From positions 806,001 through 870,000 of the forward strand of contig NZ_PJMU01000002.1 of NCBI RefSeq assembly GCF_002846395.1: 64,000 nucleotides of DNA, read 5' to 3'. The number at the start of each line of letters is the position of its first letter. The first letter of the stretch is position 1. Below the pieces are notes generated by a model that was not told the origin of the DNA, did not search any database, and saw only the letters and a program-made list of their open reading frames with translations. Source of the stretch: Pontibacter ramchanderi. GTDB taxonomy: Bacteria > Bacteroidota > Bacteroidia > Cytophagales > Hymenobacteraceae. Below, one piece after another: positions 44,220 to 54,272 of this stretch. The position numbers were made by a program, and so were the translations under genes.

Positions 44220-44506
44220 AGTAAGAAAAATGGGTGCTGGTGCCTGTTAGTGCACGTTCAAATTTAGGATAATTTTACTTGCATTTACAAAAAAGGTTAA
44301 AATATCGTTACTTTGAGGGATTATTGGAAAAGGGGCTGCACCCGGACACCAACCATGGCTCAACTGCCTGCTACAGGACTTTCCCTAAGCGGTTTAACGT
44401 TGCCGACATACAAGTGTCTGTGCATCTTTTTCTGTATTTTCCGAAGGACAGAAAATTATACCCTCCCCCATAATTTGTTCAGACACATTACGCTACTAGA
44501 AATAAC

Positions 44507-45946
44507 ATGCAACGCACGAAAGTAAAAGAACTGTTGACTGGTGCCGAAGTAGGCAAAGAGGTATTATTGAAAGGCTGGGTGCGCACCAAGCGCGGCAATA
44601 AGTTTGTGAATTTCATCGCCGTAAACGATGGCTCTACCATACAGAACCTGCAGGTAGTGGCCGATGCCGAGAAGTTCGGCGATGAAGCGTTGAAGGACGT
44701 CACTACTGGTGCGGCTGTTTCCATCACCGGAGAACTCGTGGCTTCACAGGGCAAAGGACAAGCGTTTGAGGTAATAGCCAACACCATCGAAGTGCTGGGC
44801 AAAGCCGATCCGGAGACTTACCCGCTGCAGAAAAAAGCTCACTCGCTGGAGTTTTTGCGTGAGATCGCGCACCTGCGTTTCCGCACCAATACCTTTGGCG
44901 CCGTGTTCCGCGTGCGCAACACGCTGGCCTTTGCCGTGCACAAGTTCTTCAACGAGAAAGGCTTCGTGTACATGCACACGCCAATCATCACGGCATCGGA
45001 CGCCGAGGGCGCGGGCGAGATGTTCCATGTCACCAACTTCGACCTCGACAACCTGCCACGTACCGAAGACGGCAAGATCAACTACGAAGAGGACTTCTTT
45101 GGCAAGGCGACCAACCTGACGGTATCTGGTCAGCTGGAAGGCGAGCTGGCCGCCATGGCTTTTAGCGACATCTATACCTTCGGACCGACCTTCCGTGCTG
45201 AGAACTCCAACACGGCCCGCCACCTGGCTGAGTTCTGGATGATCGAGCCGGAGATGGCCTTCTACGACCTGAAAATGAACGCCGACCTGGCCGAGGAGTT
45301 CATCAAATACATCATCCGCTACGCACTGGAGCATAACCGCGAGGACATCGAGTTCCTGGGTCAGCGCCTGGTGGAGGAAGACAAAGCCAAGCCGCAGAAC
45401 GAGCGCCAGGAAATGACCCTGCTCGAGAAGCTGGAGTTCGTGGTAAGCAACAATTTTGAACGTGTAACCTATACTGAGGCGGTGGAAATCCTGATGAACT
45501 CGCCTGCTTACAAGAAGAAGAAGTTCCAGTACGAGGTTTCGTGGGGCATCGACCTGCAGAGCGAGCACGAGCGTTACCTGGTGGAGAAGCACTTTAAGAA
45601 ACCGGTGATCGTAACCGACTACCCGAAAGACATCAAGGCGTTCTACATGCGCCTCAACGACGACGGCAAAACCGTGGCGGCCATGGACATCCTGGCACCA
45701 GGTATAGGCGAGATCGTGGGTGGTTCGCAGCGTGAGGAGCGTATGGAGATACTGGTGGAGCGCATGAAGAGCGTAGGTATACACGAAGAGGACCTGTGGT
45801 GGTACCTGGATACCCGCCGTTTTGGTGGCTGTCCGCACGCTGGCTTCGGTCTGGGCTTCGAGCGCATGGTGCAGTTCGTAACCGGTATGGGCAACATCCG
45901 CGACGTAATCCCTTTCCCAAGAACCCCGAAAAACGCAGAGTTTTAA
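44507..45946 (+). CDS. asnS: Asparaginyl-tRNA synthetase
   Basis: A 479-residue class IIb synthetase. The N-terminal OB-fold (about 15-110, [25 protein letters not shown]) is followed by motif 1, motif 2 ([29 protein letters not shown]) and motif 3 ([15 protein letters not shown]). The asparagine-specific features are consistent with AsnS rather than AspS. Monocistronic; starts at 44507 with no SD site and ends at a strong terminator. Confidence 0.95.
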   Translation: MQRTKVKELLTGAEVGKEVLLKGWVRTKRGNKFVNFIAVNDGSTIQNLQVVADAEKFGDEALKDVTTGAAVSITGELVASQGKGQAFEVIANTIEVLGKADPETYPLQKKAHSLEFLREIAHLRFRTNTFGAVFRVRNTLAFAVHKFFNEKGFVYMHTPIITASDAEGAGEMFHVTNFDLDNLPRTEDGKINYEEDFFGKATNLTVSGQLEGELAAMAFSDIYTFGPTFRAENSNTARHLAEFWMIEPEMAFYDLKMNADLAEEFIKYIIRYALEHNREDIEFLGQRLVEEDKAKPQNERQEMTLLEKLEFVVSNNFERVTYTEAVEILMNSPAYKKKKFQYEVSWGIDLQSEHERYLVEKHFKKPVIVTDYPKDIKAFYMRLNDDGKTVAAMDILAPGIGEIVGGSQREERMEILVERMKSVGIHEEDLWWYLDTRRFGGCPHAGFGLGFERMVQFVTGMGNIRDVIPFPRTPKNAEF

Positions 45947-45972
45947 CACAGGTCATACCTGTGAGATCAGAG

Positions 45973-45997
45973 AGCCCGGCTATACCTTAGCCGGGCT
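45973..45997 (+). terminator. Terminator of asnS
   Basis: A 10-bp GC-rich stem (45973-45982, 45988-45997) is followed by a T6 run. The left arm plus loop form the CTATACCTTAG variant of the abundant word. Confidence 0.85.
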
Positions 45998-46063
45998 TTT
46001 TTGTTGCTTTTATACCTGAAACTAAATTTTACCTTATCTTAAAGGCTAGAACCCATTTCGCTT

Positions 46064-47551
46064 ATGAAACAACTTTACTCCTTCCTTTACGCGGCACTGC
46101 TATGCCCTCTGTTTGCCATTGCTCAAACCGACTTCAGCACCTTCGATGCACCCGTTAGGATAGTCGATGAAATTATACCTGCTGTCTCTTCTGATGGAGA
46201 TCTCTGTCTTTACTCATATCGCAGCGGATCCGCTTTTTTCTCTACCGTAAACGCCTCAGGTCAGCATATCGCCACTATCGAACACCCCATTACCTTCAAA
46301 GCCGCACCTGAAATAGCAGGTGCACTGCCACTGCCAGACCAGTTCGTTTTTTTCAGAAGGGAAATTTTAGAAGATGTAGAACTATTGCAGCCAGTCTCTA
46401 TTGATAAAGCTACTGGTACTATAGAAGTGTTGCCAGAGATTAAGCTAGCACTTGATCCTGCAAGCACCTTTTTACAGGCTTTTGACTCCGATGGTAAGTT
46501 TTACGCTCTTTACTTCAGCAAGAAAACGAATAATCTGCAGGTGTGCGTTTTTAGGAATGCACAGGAACATGTGGTGAAGAGAATCCCGCTTACGCTGTCC
46601 AAAATGGATAAACGCCTATTCTCTGGCAGCGCACCATTGTTTGTAGACGAGCAGTTGCCCGTTCCGATAGCCACGGCCAGCAATCACAAAAAGATCTACC
46701 TCCGGGGCGAAAAGATGCTGCTGATCCTGGATGGCTTCGGGGCCTCTTCTCCAAATGACAAACACAAAATCACGACAGACATAGTAGAACTTGACTTAGC
46801 CGCTCAAACGGCCCATTATTCGCAGCTACCATTCATCAATAATACCAGACCGGTCGACATGAACTCCATTCTTCACAATAATACATTGTTCCGGTACCAA
46901 ATGTCAAACAAATCCATTAGTCTGTCAGCCTACGAGCTACCTACCTTGCAACTGAAAAGACAGTACACTTACGAACTGCACGACCCTGTGACGCTGAAAG
47001 CAACACCCGTGTTCAGAAACGGCGGGAAAAACAAGTATCCGTATGATACGGCAACAATAGAGCCTACCAGCAAAGTGCTGCGCAAAATGACCACTGGCAA
47101 TGCCTTTGTGCTTGTAGAAGAATCTGCTACTAATACTTTGCAGTTGTCGCTCGGCGCCTACCAAACCGGGATATCGGGCTCTGGCGGTGCAATGCCTAGT
47201 GGTATACCGCTTGTGACCGCTTTTGGAGCTGCTGCCCTTCCAGCTGTGATAGCACTGAGTGCTTACCGTATCCATGCGAGCTATAACCCTAGTCTAGCTA
47301 CTACACACTTCAAAACCAGCCTTGAAAAACAAACCCTCGGACTGGCTGACATACGCCCTGCACAGGGACTGTGGGACGAGGCCGACAAGTACAGCGCTTT
47401 GCTCGAAGAGCAGGAAACAGCTCTGGGAGGTGTGATTGTATACCCTTATCAGCAAGACCAGTTACACTATGTGGTATTGGACAGGGCAACAAAGAAGTTC
47501 AGGATCGTAACGCTTAAGTCTCCGCAAATCGGCATGAACCCAAGCAATTAG
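46064..47551 (+). CDS. Hypothetical secreted protein, paralogue pair member 1
   Basis: A 495-residue secreted protein (signal peptide ending AIAQ). It consists of repeated beta-strand blades (DGDLCLYSYRSGSAFFSTVNASG, DGKFYALYFSKKTNNLQVCVF) like a beta-propeller. A hydrophobic segment near residues 380-405 (LVTAFGAAALPAVIALSAY) is unusual. It is paralogous to the next gene: both have D(G)N/DxCLY, LRGEKxLLILDGF, TTDIVxLD, VLRxxTTGxA-type motifs. It uses more A/T-rich codons than its paralogue. Function unknown. Confidence 0.6.
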   Translation: MKQLYSFLYAALLCPLFAIAQTDFSTFDAPVRIVDEIIPAVSSDGDLCLYSYRSGSAFFSTVNASGQHIATIEHPITFKAAPEIAGALPLPDQFVFFRREILEDVELLQPVSIDKATGTIEVLPEIKLALDPASTFLQAFDSDGKFYALYFSKKTNNLQVCVFRNAQEHVVKRIPLTLSKMDKRLFSGSAPLFVDEQLPVPIATASNHKKIYLRGEKMLLILDGFGASSPNDKHKITTDIVELDLAAQTAHYSQLPFINNTRPVDMNSILHNNTLFRYQMSNKSISLSAYELPTLQLKRQYTYELHDPVTLKATPVFRNGGKNKYPYDTATIEPTSKVLRKMTTGNAFVLVEESATNTLQLSLGAYQTGISGSGGAMPSGIPLVTAFGAAALPAVIALSAYRIHASYNPSLATTHFKTSLEKQTLGLADIRPAQGLWDEADKYSALLEEQETALGGVIVYPYQQDQLHYVVLDRATKKFRIVTLKSPQIGMNPSN

Positions 47552-47661
47552 TAGCTACTTATGATAACTGGCATGTTGCTGTAAATCGTGTTGCTCTTGC
47601 TATTTTCTTGGCTAGAAATTTGCTAGTTTACTTCAAGAACAATCCCTTATAATTCAAGCAT

Positions 47662-49197
47662 ATGCGATATATAATGATAGCGCTGCTCCTGCTCAGTTTT
47701 GCCGCCCCCGAGGTACAGGCGCAGCAGGAGTTCGCCAACCTGGAAATCCCCTTGCGCCGGGCCGAAGATTTGGTGTCGGTGCCAGATGGCGACGGCAATG
47801 TTTGCTTGTACTACTTTCAGGGGGGCAAGCTGCACTTTAGCCTGGTGAACGCCAAGGGAGAGACCGTGGCCACACAGGAGATCCCCTATCGAAACAACCA
47901 GCAACCCCAGGTGCTGGGTACCCGCGTCACCGATTCGGAGTTTGTGTTCTACAGCCGGTTTGTCAATGGTAGCAAGGAGTTTGTGCGCCCCTTTGCCGTG
48001 AACAGGTATAGCGGAGCTTTCCGCAGCCTGCCCGACGTGCCGCTGCACCGTGAAAACAACGAAACCTTTGTGGGGGCTTTTGCCGATGCGGCCCACTTCT
48101 ACATGATCTACACCGACAAGAAAGACAATCTGATCCTGCACCGCGAGCTGGACGAAAGCTACTACGAGAAAAAGACTTTCGCCACAACCGACCTGCCACG
48201 CACCCGTACCCGGGGCGAGCGCCAGCAAGAGCTCATTTTTGTGCACCCTGATTTGGAGCGTACCGTGTTTGCAGGTCAGCACCGCAGCAAGATCTATTCG
48301 CGCGGCGATAAGCTATACCTGGTTTTCGACGGCTTTTCGCTGCGCGGCAAGAAAAACGAGCTGACCACCGAAATTCTGACCCTCGACTGGCCAAGCGGAC
48401 AAACAGAATACCGTACGCTCCCTTCGCTCACGGTTAAAAACGACGCCAACTTCAACTCATTCCTGCATGCCAACACCCTGTTTCGGGTACAGCTCGAGAA
48501 GGACGAGTTCACGCTGACGGCCTACGACTTTAGCAGCCTGCAGCCGATCAAGGAATACCGGTATACCGCCGACCAGGACATCGACATCAAAGCAACTCCT
48601 GTGCACCAACGCGGAGCCGGCGCCTTGTTCTCCTCAGGGAACAGCGTGATCGAGAACACCTCAAAAGTGATGCGTAACTTATCCAATGGCAAGCCGGCCA
48701 TCACGGTGGATGCCTTTAACGACAGCACGCTGCAGCTGACCATTGGTTCTTACCAGCCGCCAAGCCGGCAGAACCCCGGCGGCGACCCGACCAGAATGGT
48801 GCGCACCCCGGACCGTTATATCCAGACTTCCCGCGGGCTATACCTGATGCCGGGCCGATGGGTTCCGGCTTATTCCCTGCCCTATACCTATGGCATGTTC
48901 CCGTACAACCGCTATTACTACGACCCGTTCTACAACCGCTCCGGCGAGTCAGTGGGGCCGGGTACCAGTACTTATTTCAGGGCCGTGCTCGATAGCCAGA
49001 CGCTCGACAAGGCCTTCGTAGCCAAAGATGACAGCACGGTGGCCACGGTGCAGGATAAGATCGAAGCCTATGAAGAGGAACTGAAGGAACGGCCGGAGTA
49101 CAAGACGTTATACCGCTACAGCAATAACAAACTGCATTACGGCTACTTCGACAAGCGCAGCAAAACTTTCAAGATCTTGGAGTTCACTCAAAACTAA
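47662..49197 (+). CDS. Hypothetical secreted protein, paralogue pair member 2
   Basis: A 511-residue secreted protein with signal peptide ending VQA. It matches the upstream gene in the order of its blade-like repeats: DGNVCLYYFQGGKLHFSLVNAKGE, FYMIYTDKKDNLILH, DKLYLVFDGFSLRGKKNELTTEILTLDW, SKVMRNLSNGKPAI. A Tyr-rich, Pro-rich stretch (YNRYYYDPFYNRSG, about residues 410-425) is specific to this copy. Function unknown; the strong pairing suggests partner proteins or two receptors of one ligand family. Closed by a perfect terminator. Confidence 0.6.
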   Translation: MRYIMIALLLLSFAAPEVQAQQEFANLEIPLRRAEDLVSVPDGDGNVCLYYFQGGKLHFSLVNAKGETVATQEIPYRNNQQPQVLGTRVTDSEFVFYSRFVNGSKEFVRPFAVNRYSGAFRSLPDVPLHRENNETFVGAFADAAHFYMIYTDKKDNLILHRELDESYYEKKTFATTDLPRTRTRGERQQELIFVHPDLERTVFAGQHRSKIYSRGDKLYLVFDGFSLRGKKNELTTEILTLDWPSGQTEYRTLPSLTVKNDANFNSFLHANTLFRVQLEKDEFTLTAYDFSSLQPIKEYRYTADQDIDIKATPVHQRGAGALFSSGNSVIENTSKVMRNLSNGKPAITVDAFNDSTLQLTIGSYQPPSRQNPGGDPTRMVRTPDRYIQTSRGLYLMPGRWVPAYSLPYTYGMFPYNRYYYDPFYNRSGESVGPGTSTYFRAVLDSQTLDKAFVAKDDSTVATVQDKIEAYEEELKERPEYKTLYRYSNNKLHYGYFDKRSKTFKILEFTQN

Positions 49198-49204
49198 GCC
49201 CAAC

Positions 49205-49239
49205 AAAAAAGCCTCGCCGTATTCTGGCGAGGCTTTTTT
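49205..49239. terminator. Bidirectional terminator
   Basis: A perfect 14-bp stem (49205-49218 with 49226-49239) has T-run on the plus strand and A-run on the other side. It separates convergent genes. Confidence 0.85.
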
Positions 49240-49262
49240 GCTTTTATACCTGAACGCCTGGC

Positions 49263-49757
49263 TTACAGGCCCATCAGTTTCTGAATTTTGGCCTGCACCG
49301 CCGGGTCTTGCTGGTAAGCCAGCATGATCTGTTCGTAGCGCTCCATCGTCATGCCGTCTTTCTGGATAGCCGTCTGCATGTTTTTCTCAATGTCAGGCTG
49401 CATTTCCATCATGCGGCCGATCGCTTTGTTGAAAGCGGCTTTTTCGGCGGCTGTACCCTCAACTTCAGCCAATTTCTGCTGCTGGTGCGCCTGCGCCAGG
49501 ACGTTAAACCTGTCCACGCTCAGCTTTTCCTCTTCCAGAATTACCAGCATGGCCTTTTCGCTTTCCTGCTGCAGCTCCATCAGGCGCGTGCTGGCATCTA
49601 CAAAAAGCTTGATGTCCTGGTCAGAGATAGTCTGCGTTTGCTGCTGCGGTGCTTTCTGGGGAGTAGCCTGCTGCGCTAAAGCACCATCGCTGACAGACAC
49701 CAGGCCTATAACAAGCCCCGCCACGGCAGCGGCTTTCAGTTTATTTAAGATAGTCAT
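49263..49757 (-). CDS. DUF4168 domain secreted protein
   Basis: A 164-residue exported protein with signal peptide ending ALA. A Gln/Pro-rich linker (about 30-45) leads into a helical DUF4168 domain (ISDQDIKLFVDASTRLMELQQESEKAMLVILEEEKLSVDRFNVLAQAHQQQ and MTMERYEQIMLAYQQDPAVQAKI). It is a helical periplasmic protein of unknown function common in this group. Single gene; convergent with the upstream pair. Confidence 0.8.
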   Translation of the reverse strand: MTILNKLKAAAVAGLVIGLVSVSDGALAQQATPQKAPQQQTQTISDQDIKLFVDASTRLMELQQESEKAMLVILEEEKLSVDRFNVLAQAHQQQKLAEVEGTAAEKAAFNKAIGRMMEMQPDIEKNMQTAIQKDGMTMERYEQIMLAYQQDPAVQAKIQKLMGL

Positions 49758-50025
49758 AAGATTCGGGGTTAAAGATTTTGTATGATTGATAAAGAAAGGC
49801 GGGTTTCTCTCTATTACCAGTTAAACTATACATCATTTGAGAAAAATAGTTTTCGCCTAGGTGCTAGGATGGCTTCAAAGACCCTTCCGAAAACAACTGC
49901 TTGCCGATTGCATAACAGAGGATGTCCTTTTTGAAATTAGTACAATATTTCCGTAACACTGCTAGCCAATATAACTATATCCTGCTATATTTATTGTCCA
50001 ATCTTTTCTATGAACATTCTTTAAA

Positions 50026-51291
50026 ATGAAAAACCTTTACTTCCTGGTTACATTCTGTGCTAGCGTAATGCTTACAGTGCCTGCCACAGCGCAGAGCGAC
50101 TATAAACCTGGCTATGTGGTAATGCCACAGGGCGATACGCTGCGGGGGCAGGTGAGCTACCGCACCGATCTGGCCGGCAAAACAATCGGCTTCAAACGCG
50201 ATAACCAGTCCGCCACCGCCTCCTATACCGCCAACGACCTGGCAGGTTATGGCTTTCCGGGCGACAGAAACTACCGCACCCGCACGCTCGACCATGCTGA
50301 CACCCTGGCTGCAGAGTATGTGTTCATGCAGGAGCTTGTTCGGGGTACGATGAGCCTGTATGTGTACAAGGGCACATACTTCGTTGAAAAGAAAGACAAT
50401 CCGGATAAACTGCACAAGCTTTACATCACGAAAGAGGAGTATGTAAACCAATACGGTGTAACAGCTCTGCGAGACATTAACCACCATGTGCGCGTCCTCA
50501 ACACCCTGATGCTGGATTGCTTTGCCATGCTCAGCAAGGTAGAGCGCGTAAAGCTGGCCGAAAAAAGCCTGGTGGACCTGGTAAGAGAGTATAACAGCTG
50601 TGCCGGCGACCCAGAGGGCCAGACTACGTTCAAAGAGTCGAAGAAATGGTTTGCAATTCGCCCGGGCTTTGTAGGAGGCATAAGTCATACCTCGCTTGAG
50701 TTCTCGGCCAAAGACGAAAGGTACCTGCACCTCGAGCACGCCGAATTCAACAGCAACACGCAGCCTACTTTCGGTATGTCCCTGCTGCTTTACTCGCCTC
50801 GTATCAACCAAAACGCATCGCTAATGTTGGAGGGGCGTTATGGGCAAAACAGCTTTCAGGCAGACCCGAGCTACAGATGGTTCGACGCCTACTACGACAA
50901 CGAGATCTCTTTTGACCTGAGCGCGTTTAAGCTCTCCACCGCATTTCGCTACGACTTTGCCGGCAAGACAGTGCAACCTTTCGTGAATGCGGGTATTTTC
51001 CACAACTTCATGCAGCGCCGCGAGTACCGCCATACCCAGTATTTCCGCCAGACCCAGAACAGCACACCCACACAGCGTAACCGCGACAACGCCGATTTTG
51101 TAACCAATGCGCAGAAAGGTTTTATGTTCGGAGCGGGCTCTTACCTCAACATCAACAAGCGTCGCCTGTCGCTGGAGGCCCGCTACGAGCATGGTCTGGA
51201 TTTGCATAAGCAGGATACTATGAGCAAAACAGGCCAGGCGCTCGACTCGAATACGAAGACAATTACAATACTGCTCGGCGTATACCTCTAG
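50026..51291 (+). CDS. Outer-membrane barrel/porin-family protein, pair member 1
   Basis: A 421-residue exported protein with signal peptide ending ATA. A first half of about 190 residues contains the pattern YKPGYVVMPQGDTLRGQVSYR and a charged helical region ending CAGD; a second half is a beta-barrel of alternating strands (RPGFVGGISHTSLEFSAK ... SLEARYEHGLDLH) ending in the typical barrel end strand ILLGVYL. It is paralogous to the next gene by start and end signatures. The ligand is unknown. Confidence 0.7.
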   Translation: MKNLYFLVTFCASVMLTVPATAQSDYKPGYVVMPQGDTLRGQVSYRTDLAGKTIGFKRDNQSATASYTANDLAGYGFPGDRNYRTRTLDHADTLAAEYVFMQELVRGTMSLYVYKGTYFVEKKDNPDKLHKLYITKEEYVNQYGVTALRDINHHVRVLNTLMLDCFAMLSKVERVKLAEKSLVDLVREYNSCAGDPEGQTTFKESKKWFAIRPGFVGGISHTSLEFSAKDERYLHLEHAEFNSNTQPTFGMSLLLYSPRINQNASLMLEGRYGQNSFQADPSYRWFDAYYDNEISFDLSAFKLSTAFRYDFAGKTVQPFVNAGIFHNFMQRREYRHTQYFRQTQNSTPTQRNRDNADFVTNAQKGFMFGAGSYLNINKRRLSLEARYEHGLDLHKQDTMSKTGQALDSNTKTITILLGVYL

Positions 51292-51368
51292 GCCTACGTT
51301 TGGGCTGCTGACAAGCGCAGCAGCCCGATTCTCCCCAGAAATTCAAAACAGCTGTACCTCAAGAAAAG

Positions 51369-51400
51369 CTTGGCCGGAGCTCACCTCAGTTCCGGCCAAG
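51369..51400 (+). terminator. Leader hairpin between paralogous barrel genes
   Basis: A perfect 10-bp stem CTTGGCCGGA/TCCGGCCAAG (51369-51378 and 51391-51400) lies between the two barrel genes. A second GC-rich stem (51302-51310, 51318-51326) follows the first gene. Neither has a good T-run, so they may not terminate; attenuation is possible. Confidence 0.4.
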
Positions 51401-51429
51401 CACACCCTACTACCTATTCCCAACCATTT

Positions 51430-52704
51430 ATGAAACAATTTTTACTTGCCAGCCTGGCTCTTGTAGCCCTACTCATCCCTTTTCATGCCACAGCACAGAT
51501 TTACAGGCCCGGCTTTATCGTGCAGGCGGAGGGCGACACCACCAAGGGCCTGGTGCGCTACCGCGAAGGCAAACTGACCTACCAAAGCTGCCTGTTTAAG
51601 ACCTCCGAAGACGCAGCGGCGCAGGAATACCTGCCGGCCGACATCCGGGCCTACGGCATTGTGGGCGAGGCGCTCTTTATGAGCAAAGAGGTGCCTGCAA
51701 CGGATGGCACACTGACACGCATATTTGTAGAAGTGCTGGAGCAGGGAAAACTGATGCTCTATACACAAAACAACCTGCTATACCTTGAAAAAGAAAACAG
51801 CGGGCTCAAGCAGCTATACCTGCAGACCGATGACCAGGACATAACGATGTATACAGGCGAGCGGAAGACGATCAACACATCTACCCAGCACCTGATCCTG
51901 CTCAACTCCCTTACCCTTGACTGCCCGGTGCCTGACAAGCTGATGCTGAAGGTACAAAAGAGCTTGCACCTGCCGCACGTGACAGCTCTTGTCAGGAGTT
52001 ACAATACCTGCGCCTCCCCTAACAGTGCCATCTCCTTTAAAGAAAACCAGTCATGGCTCAAAACGGAGCTGGGCGTATTTGCAGGTAGTTACTCTACGGC
52101 TTTATACTTCAACCACAACACCACCATTCACAGGTTTTATGGGGCAAAATTCTCCATGAACCACAATTTTGTGTTCGGCGGCGTATTGAATTTCACCTCC
52201 CCAAAGAAAAGCGAGCGCTTATCGGTGCAGATGGAGCCGATGTATAGCCAGGAGCGGCACATCGGGAGCTTTACCTACCCCAGAGATTCGTATACCATCA
52301 GTGGCGACTATACCATTGAAATGACACGCCTGTCGCTGCCCATCATGGTCCGTTACACCATAACCACCAACGGCAGGTTCAGCCCTTATTTTAGCGCAGG
52401 TATAACCAACGATTACATACTGGACGGCCAGGTGTCAGGGCTACAGAAAACAGAATACCATTCCACCGGCACGATCCAATACAGCAACCTTAGAAAGTCT
52501 GATATTGGCACTACGTTTTCGCACGCGTTCACAACCGCTGTGGGCACCAGGTTCAAAATTACCGAAAGGCATGCGACCTTACTGCAGTTCAGGTATGAGC
52601 ACGGCCGCTACCTGGCAACCGACCTCAGCAATTCAGACTCTAGGCTATACCTCACCAAAAAACACCAGGGCTTTTACCTGACGGCCGCTTACCTGTTCAA
52701 ATAA
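51430..52704 (+). CDS. Outer-membrane barrel/porin-family protein, pair member 2
   Basis: A 424-residue exported protein; I start at ATG 51430 where a signal peptide begins (MKQFLLASLALVALLIPFHA, ending ATAQ); a longer non-ATG reading from 51370 adds 20 poor residues. It shares with the preceding gene the early YRPGFIVQAEGDTTKGLVRYR, a middle LVRSYNTCA and barrel strands ending in FYLTAAYLFK. The upstream gene is 138 bp away and could be transcribed together. Confidence 0.7.
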   Translation: MKQFLLASLALVALLIPFHATAQIYRPGFIVQAEGDTTKGLVRYREGKLTYQSCLFKTSEDAAAQEYLPADIRAYGIVGEALFMSKEVPATDGTLTRIFVEVLEQGKLMLYTQNNLLYLEKENSGLKQLYLQTDDQDITMYTGERKTINTSTQHLILLNSLTLDCPVPDKLMLKVQKSLHLPHVTALVRSYNTCASPNSAISFKENQSWLKTELGVFAGSYSTALYFNHNTTIHRFYGAKFSMNHNFVFGGVLNFTSPKKSERLSVQMEPMYSQERHIGSFTYPRDSYTISGDYTIEMTRLSLPIMVRYTITTNGRFSPYFSAGITNDYILDGQVSGLQKTEYHSTGTIQYSNLRKSDIGTTFSHAFTTAVGTRFKITERHATLLQFRYEHGRYLATDLSNSDSRLYLTKKHQGFYLTAAYLFK

Positions 52705-52740
52705 ATTTACCCTGTTGCTTATAACCAATTACTACAAAAA

Positions 52741-52776
52741 AACGCTCTCCCGGAGTTTCTGTTCCGGAAGAGCGTT
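52741..52776 (-). terminator. Terminator of kmo
   Basis: A 14-bp stem with one mismatch (52741-52754, 52763-52776) followed on the minus strand by a T-run. Confidence 0.75.
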
Positions 52777-52809
52777 TGCTGGTAGTTTGCACAGAACTTC
52801 CTGTAGCTT

Positions 52810-54195
52810 CTATTCCTGTTTCGCCTCGTATCTCTTCAGCTTTTCTTTCTTCACCAGTTGTTTCTCCAGTAGCCGCTGCACTTCCGGTTTCTCGTAGTCC
52901 TCCACAGTTTTGACGTGCTTCATTACCTTTTTCATGATTTTGTCCTGCTCACGACCTGTTTCGAGGGCGTAAGAGTAAGGCAGGTCCGTGAAGGTCACCA
53001 TGGAGTAGAGCGGGATCCACTTATCGGGGTATTGCTGGTTTATCTTACCTTCGATTTTCTTGCGGAGCAGGAAGCGCGGATCGGCCACCTTGTCGCGCAT
53101 CTCGATAAAGTTCATCACGGCCAGGTCGGCGATAGCGTCGGCGTCGGGTTTGCGTCTGCGCTCAAATTGCTTGAAGAGGCTTTCCCAATCGCCATCGAAG
53201 TGTTCCAGCATCTGATCGAGTACCGTAATGTCCTCGAAGCCGGCGTTCATGCCCTGTCCGTAGAAAGGCACTACGGCATGGCAGGCGTCGCCGATGAGCA
53301 AAGCTTTGTCTTCAAACGACCAGGGGAAGCACTTCACTGTCACCAGCGACCCAATCGGGTTAGAGAAATAATCCTCGGCCAGGTCAGGCATCAGAGGTAT
53401 AGCATCCGGGAAAGTCTGCAGGAAGAAGTTGAGCAGGTCGTCATCTGTTTTGATGCTCTCAAAGGAAAGCGGACCCTCGTAGGGGAAGAACAGGGTACAG
53501 GTAAAGCTGCCGTCGATGTTGGGCAGGGCGATCATCATGTAGTTGCCGCGAGGCCAGATGTGCAGGGCGTTCTTCTCGAGGGCCCAGCCGCCGCCTTCGG
53601 TTGGCGGTATGGTCAGCTCTTTGTACCCATACTCGAGGTAGCTTTGCGAGTAGTTGTAGCGCTCGGTTTTTTGCATGGCGTTGCGCACCATCGAGAAAGC
53701 GCCATCGGCCCCGAAAATCAGCTCGGTCTGCAGCTCTTCTGACTCACCGGTTTCGTGGTTGCGCAGGGTGGCTTTGTTGCGCCGCAGGTCCAGGTCGAGC
53801 AGCTGCCGGTTGAACTGGTAGGTAATGTCCGGGTTCGGCTCCGAAAGGTCCATCAGGGCGGCGTTCAGGCCTGCACGCGACACCGAGTAGATCGACTGCC
53901 CCTCTTTGCCATAGGGCTGAAATGTGAGGTTGCCTTTTTCGTCGTGCATCATGCGGCCGTGCATCGGTATAGCCACTTTGCGCACAGCCTCCTCTATACC
54001 TATACCACGCAACGCCCGGAAACCGCGGTCGCTCAGGGCAAGGTTAATCGAACGGCCACCGTCGAGCAGGGTTTTGCGCATGTCGGGCCGGCGCTCGTAT
54101 ATGTCTACCTTGTGGCCGCGCTTGGCCAGGTATAGCGACAACAGCGAACCAACCAGTCCGGCTCCCATGATGGTGATGTTCTTTCTCTCGGCCAT
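52810..54195 (-). CDS. kmo: Kynurenine 3-monooxygenase
   Basis: A 461-residue FAD-dependent hydroxylase that converts kynurenine to 3-hydroxykynurenine with NADPH and O2. The FAD signatures are GAGLVGSLLSLYLAKRG (near residue 11) and GDACHAVVPFYGQGMNAGFED (about 315-335); PYGKEGQSIYSVSR and the charged helical C-terminus (which may associate with the membrane) fit KMO. I start at 54195 (MAERKNI), because the in-frame ATG at 54240 adds 15 residues before the dinucleotide fold. No other kynurenine-pathway gene is near, though hmgA is elsewhere in the window. Confidence 0.9.
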   Translation of the reverse strand: MAERKNITIMGAGLVGSLLSLYLAKRGHKVDIYERRPDMRKTLLDGGRSINLALSDRGFRALRGIGIEEAVRKVAIPMHGRMMHDEKGNLTFQPYGKEGQSIYSVSRAGLNAALMDLSEPNPDITYQFNRQLLDLDLRRNKATLRNHETGESEELQTELIFGADGAFSMVRNAMQKTERYNYSQSYLEYGYKELTIPPTEGGGWALEKNALHIWPRGNYMMIALPNIDGSFTCTLFFPYEGPLSFESIKTDDDLLNFFLQTFPDAIPLMPDLAEDYFSNPIGSLVTVKCFPWSFEDKALLIGDACHAVVPFYGQGMNAGFEDITVLDQMLEHFDGDWESLFKQFERRRKPDADAIADLAVMNFIEMRDKVADPRFLLRKKIEGKINQQYPDKWIPLYSMVTFTDLPYSYALETGREQDKIMKKVMKHVKTVEDYEKPEVQRLLEKQLVKKEKLKRYEAKQE

Positions 54196-54272
54196 AGTGC
54201 AAGGGTATAGAATACGTGTTTGTAAAGAAACGTTTTCCATTCGGGAAAGGCAATACTCAGCGGCAATATACC

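Noticed and set aside
44279..44473. Short frame in the rpoN-asnS intergenic region
   Set aside because: Non-ATG start, no signal or conserved pattern, and it overlaps where the asnS promoter should be.
44744..45949. A 401-codon open frame antisense to asnS
   Set aside because: Shadow of a clear synthetase gene; His/Val/Leu-rich with no recognisable domain.
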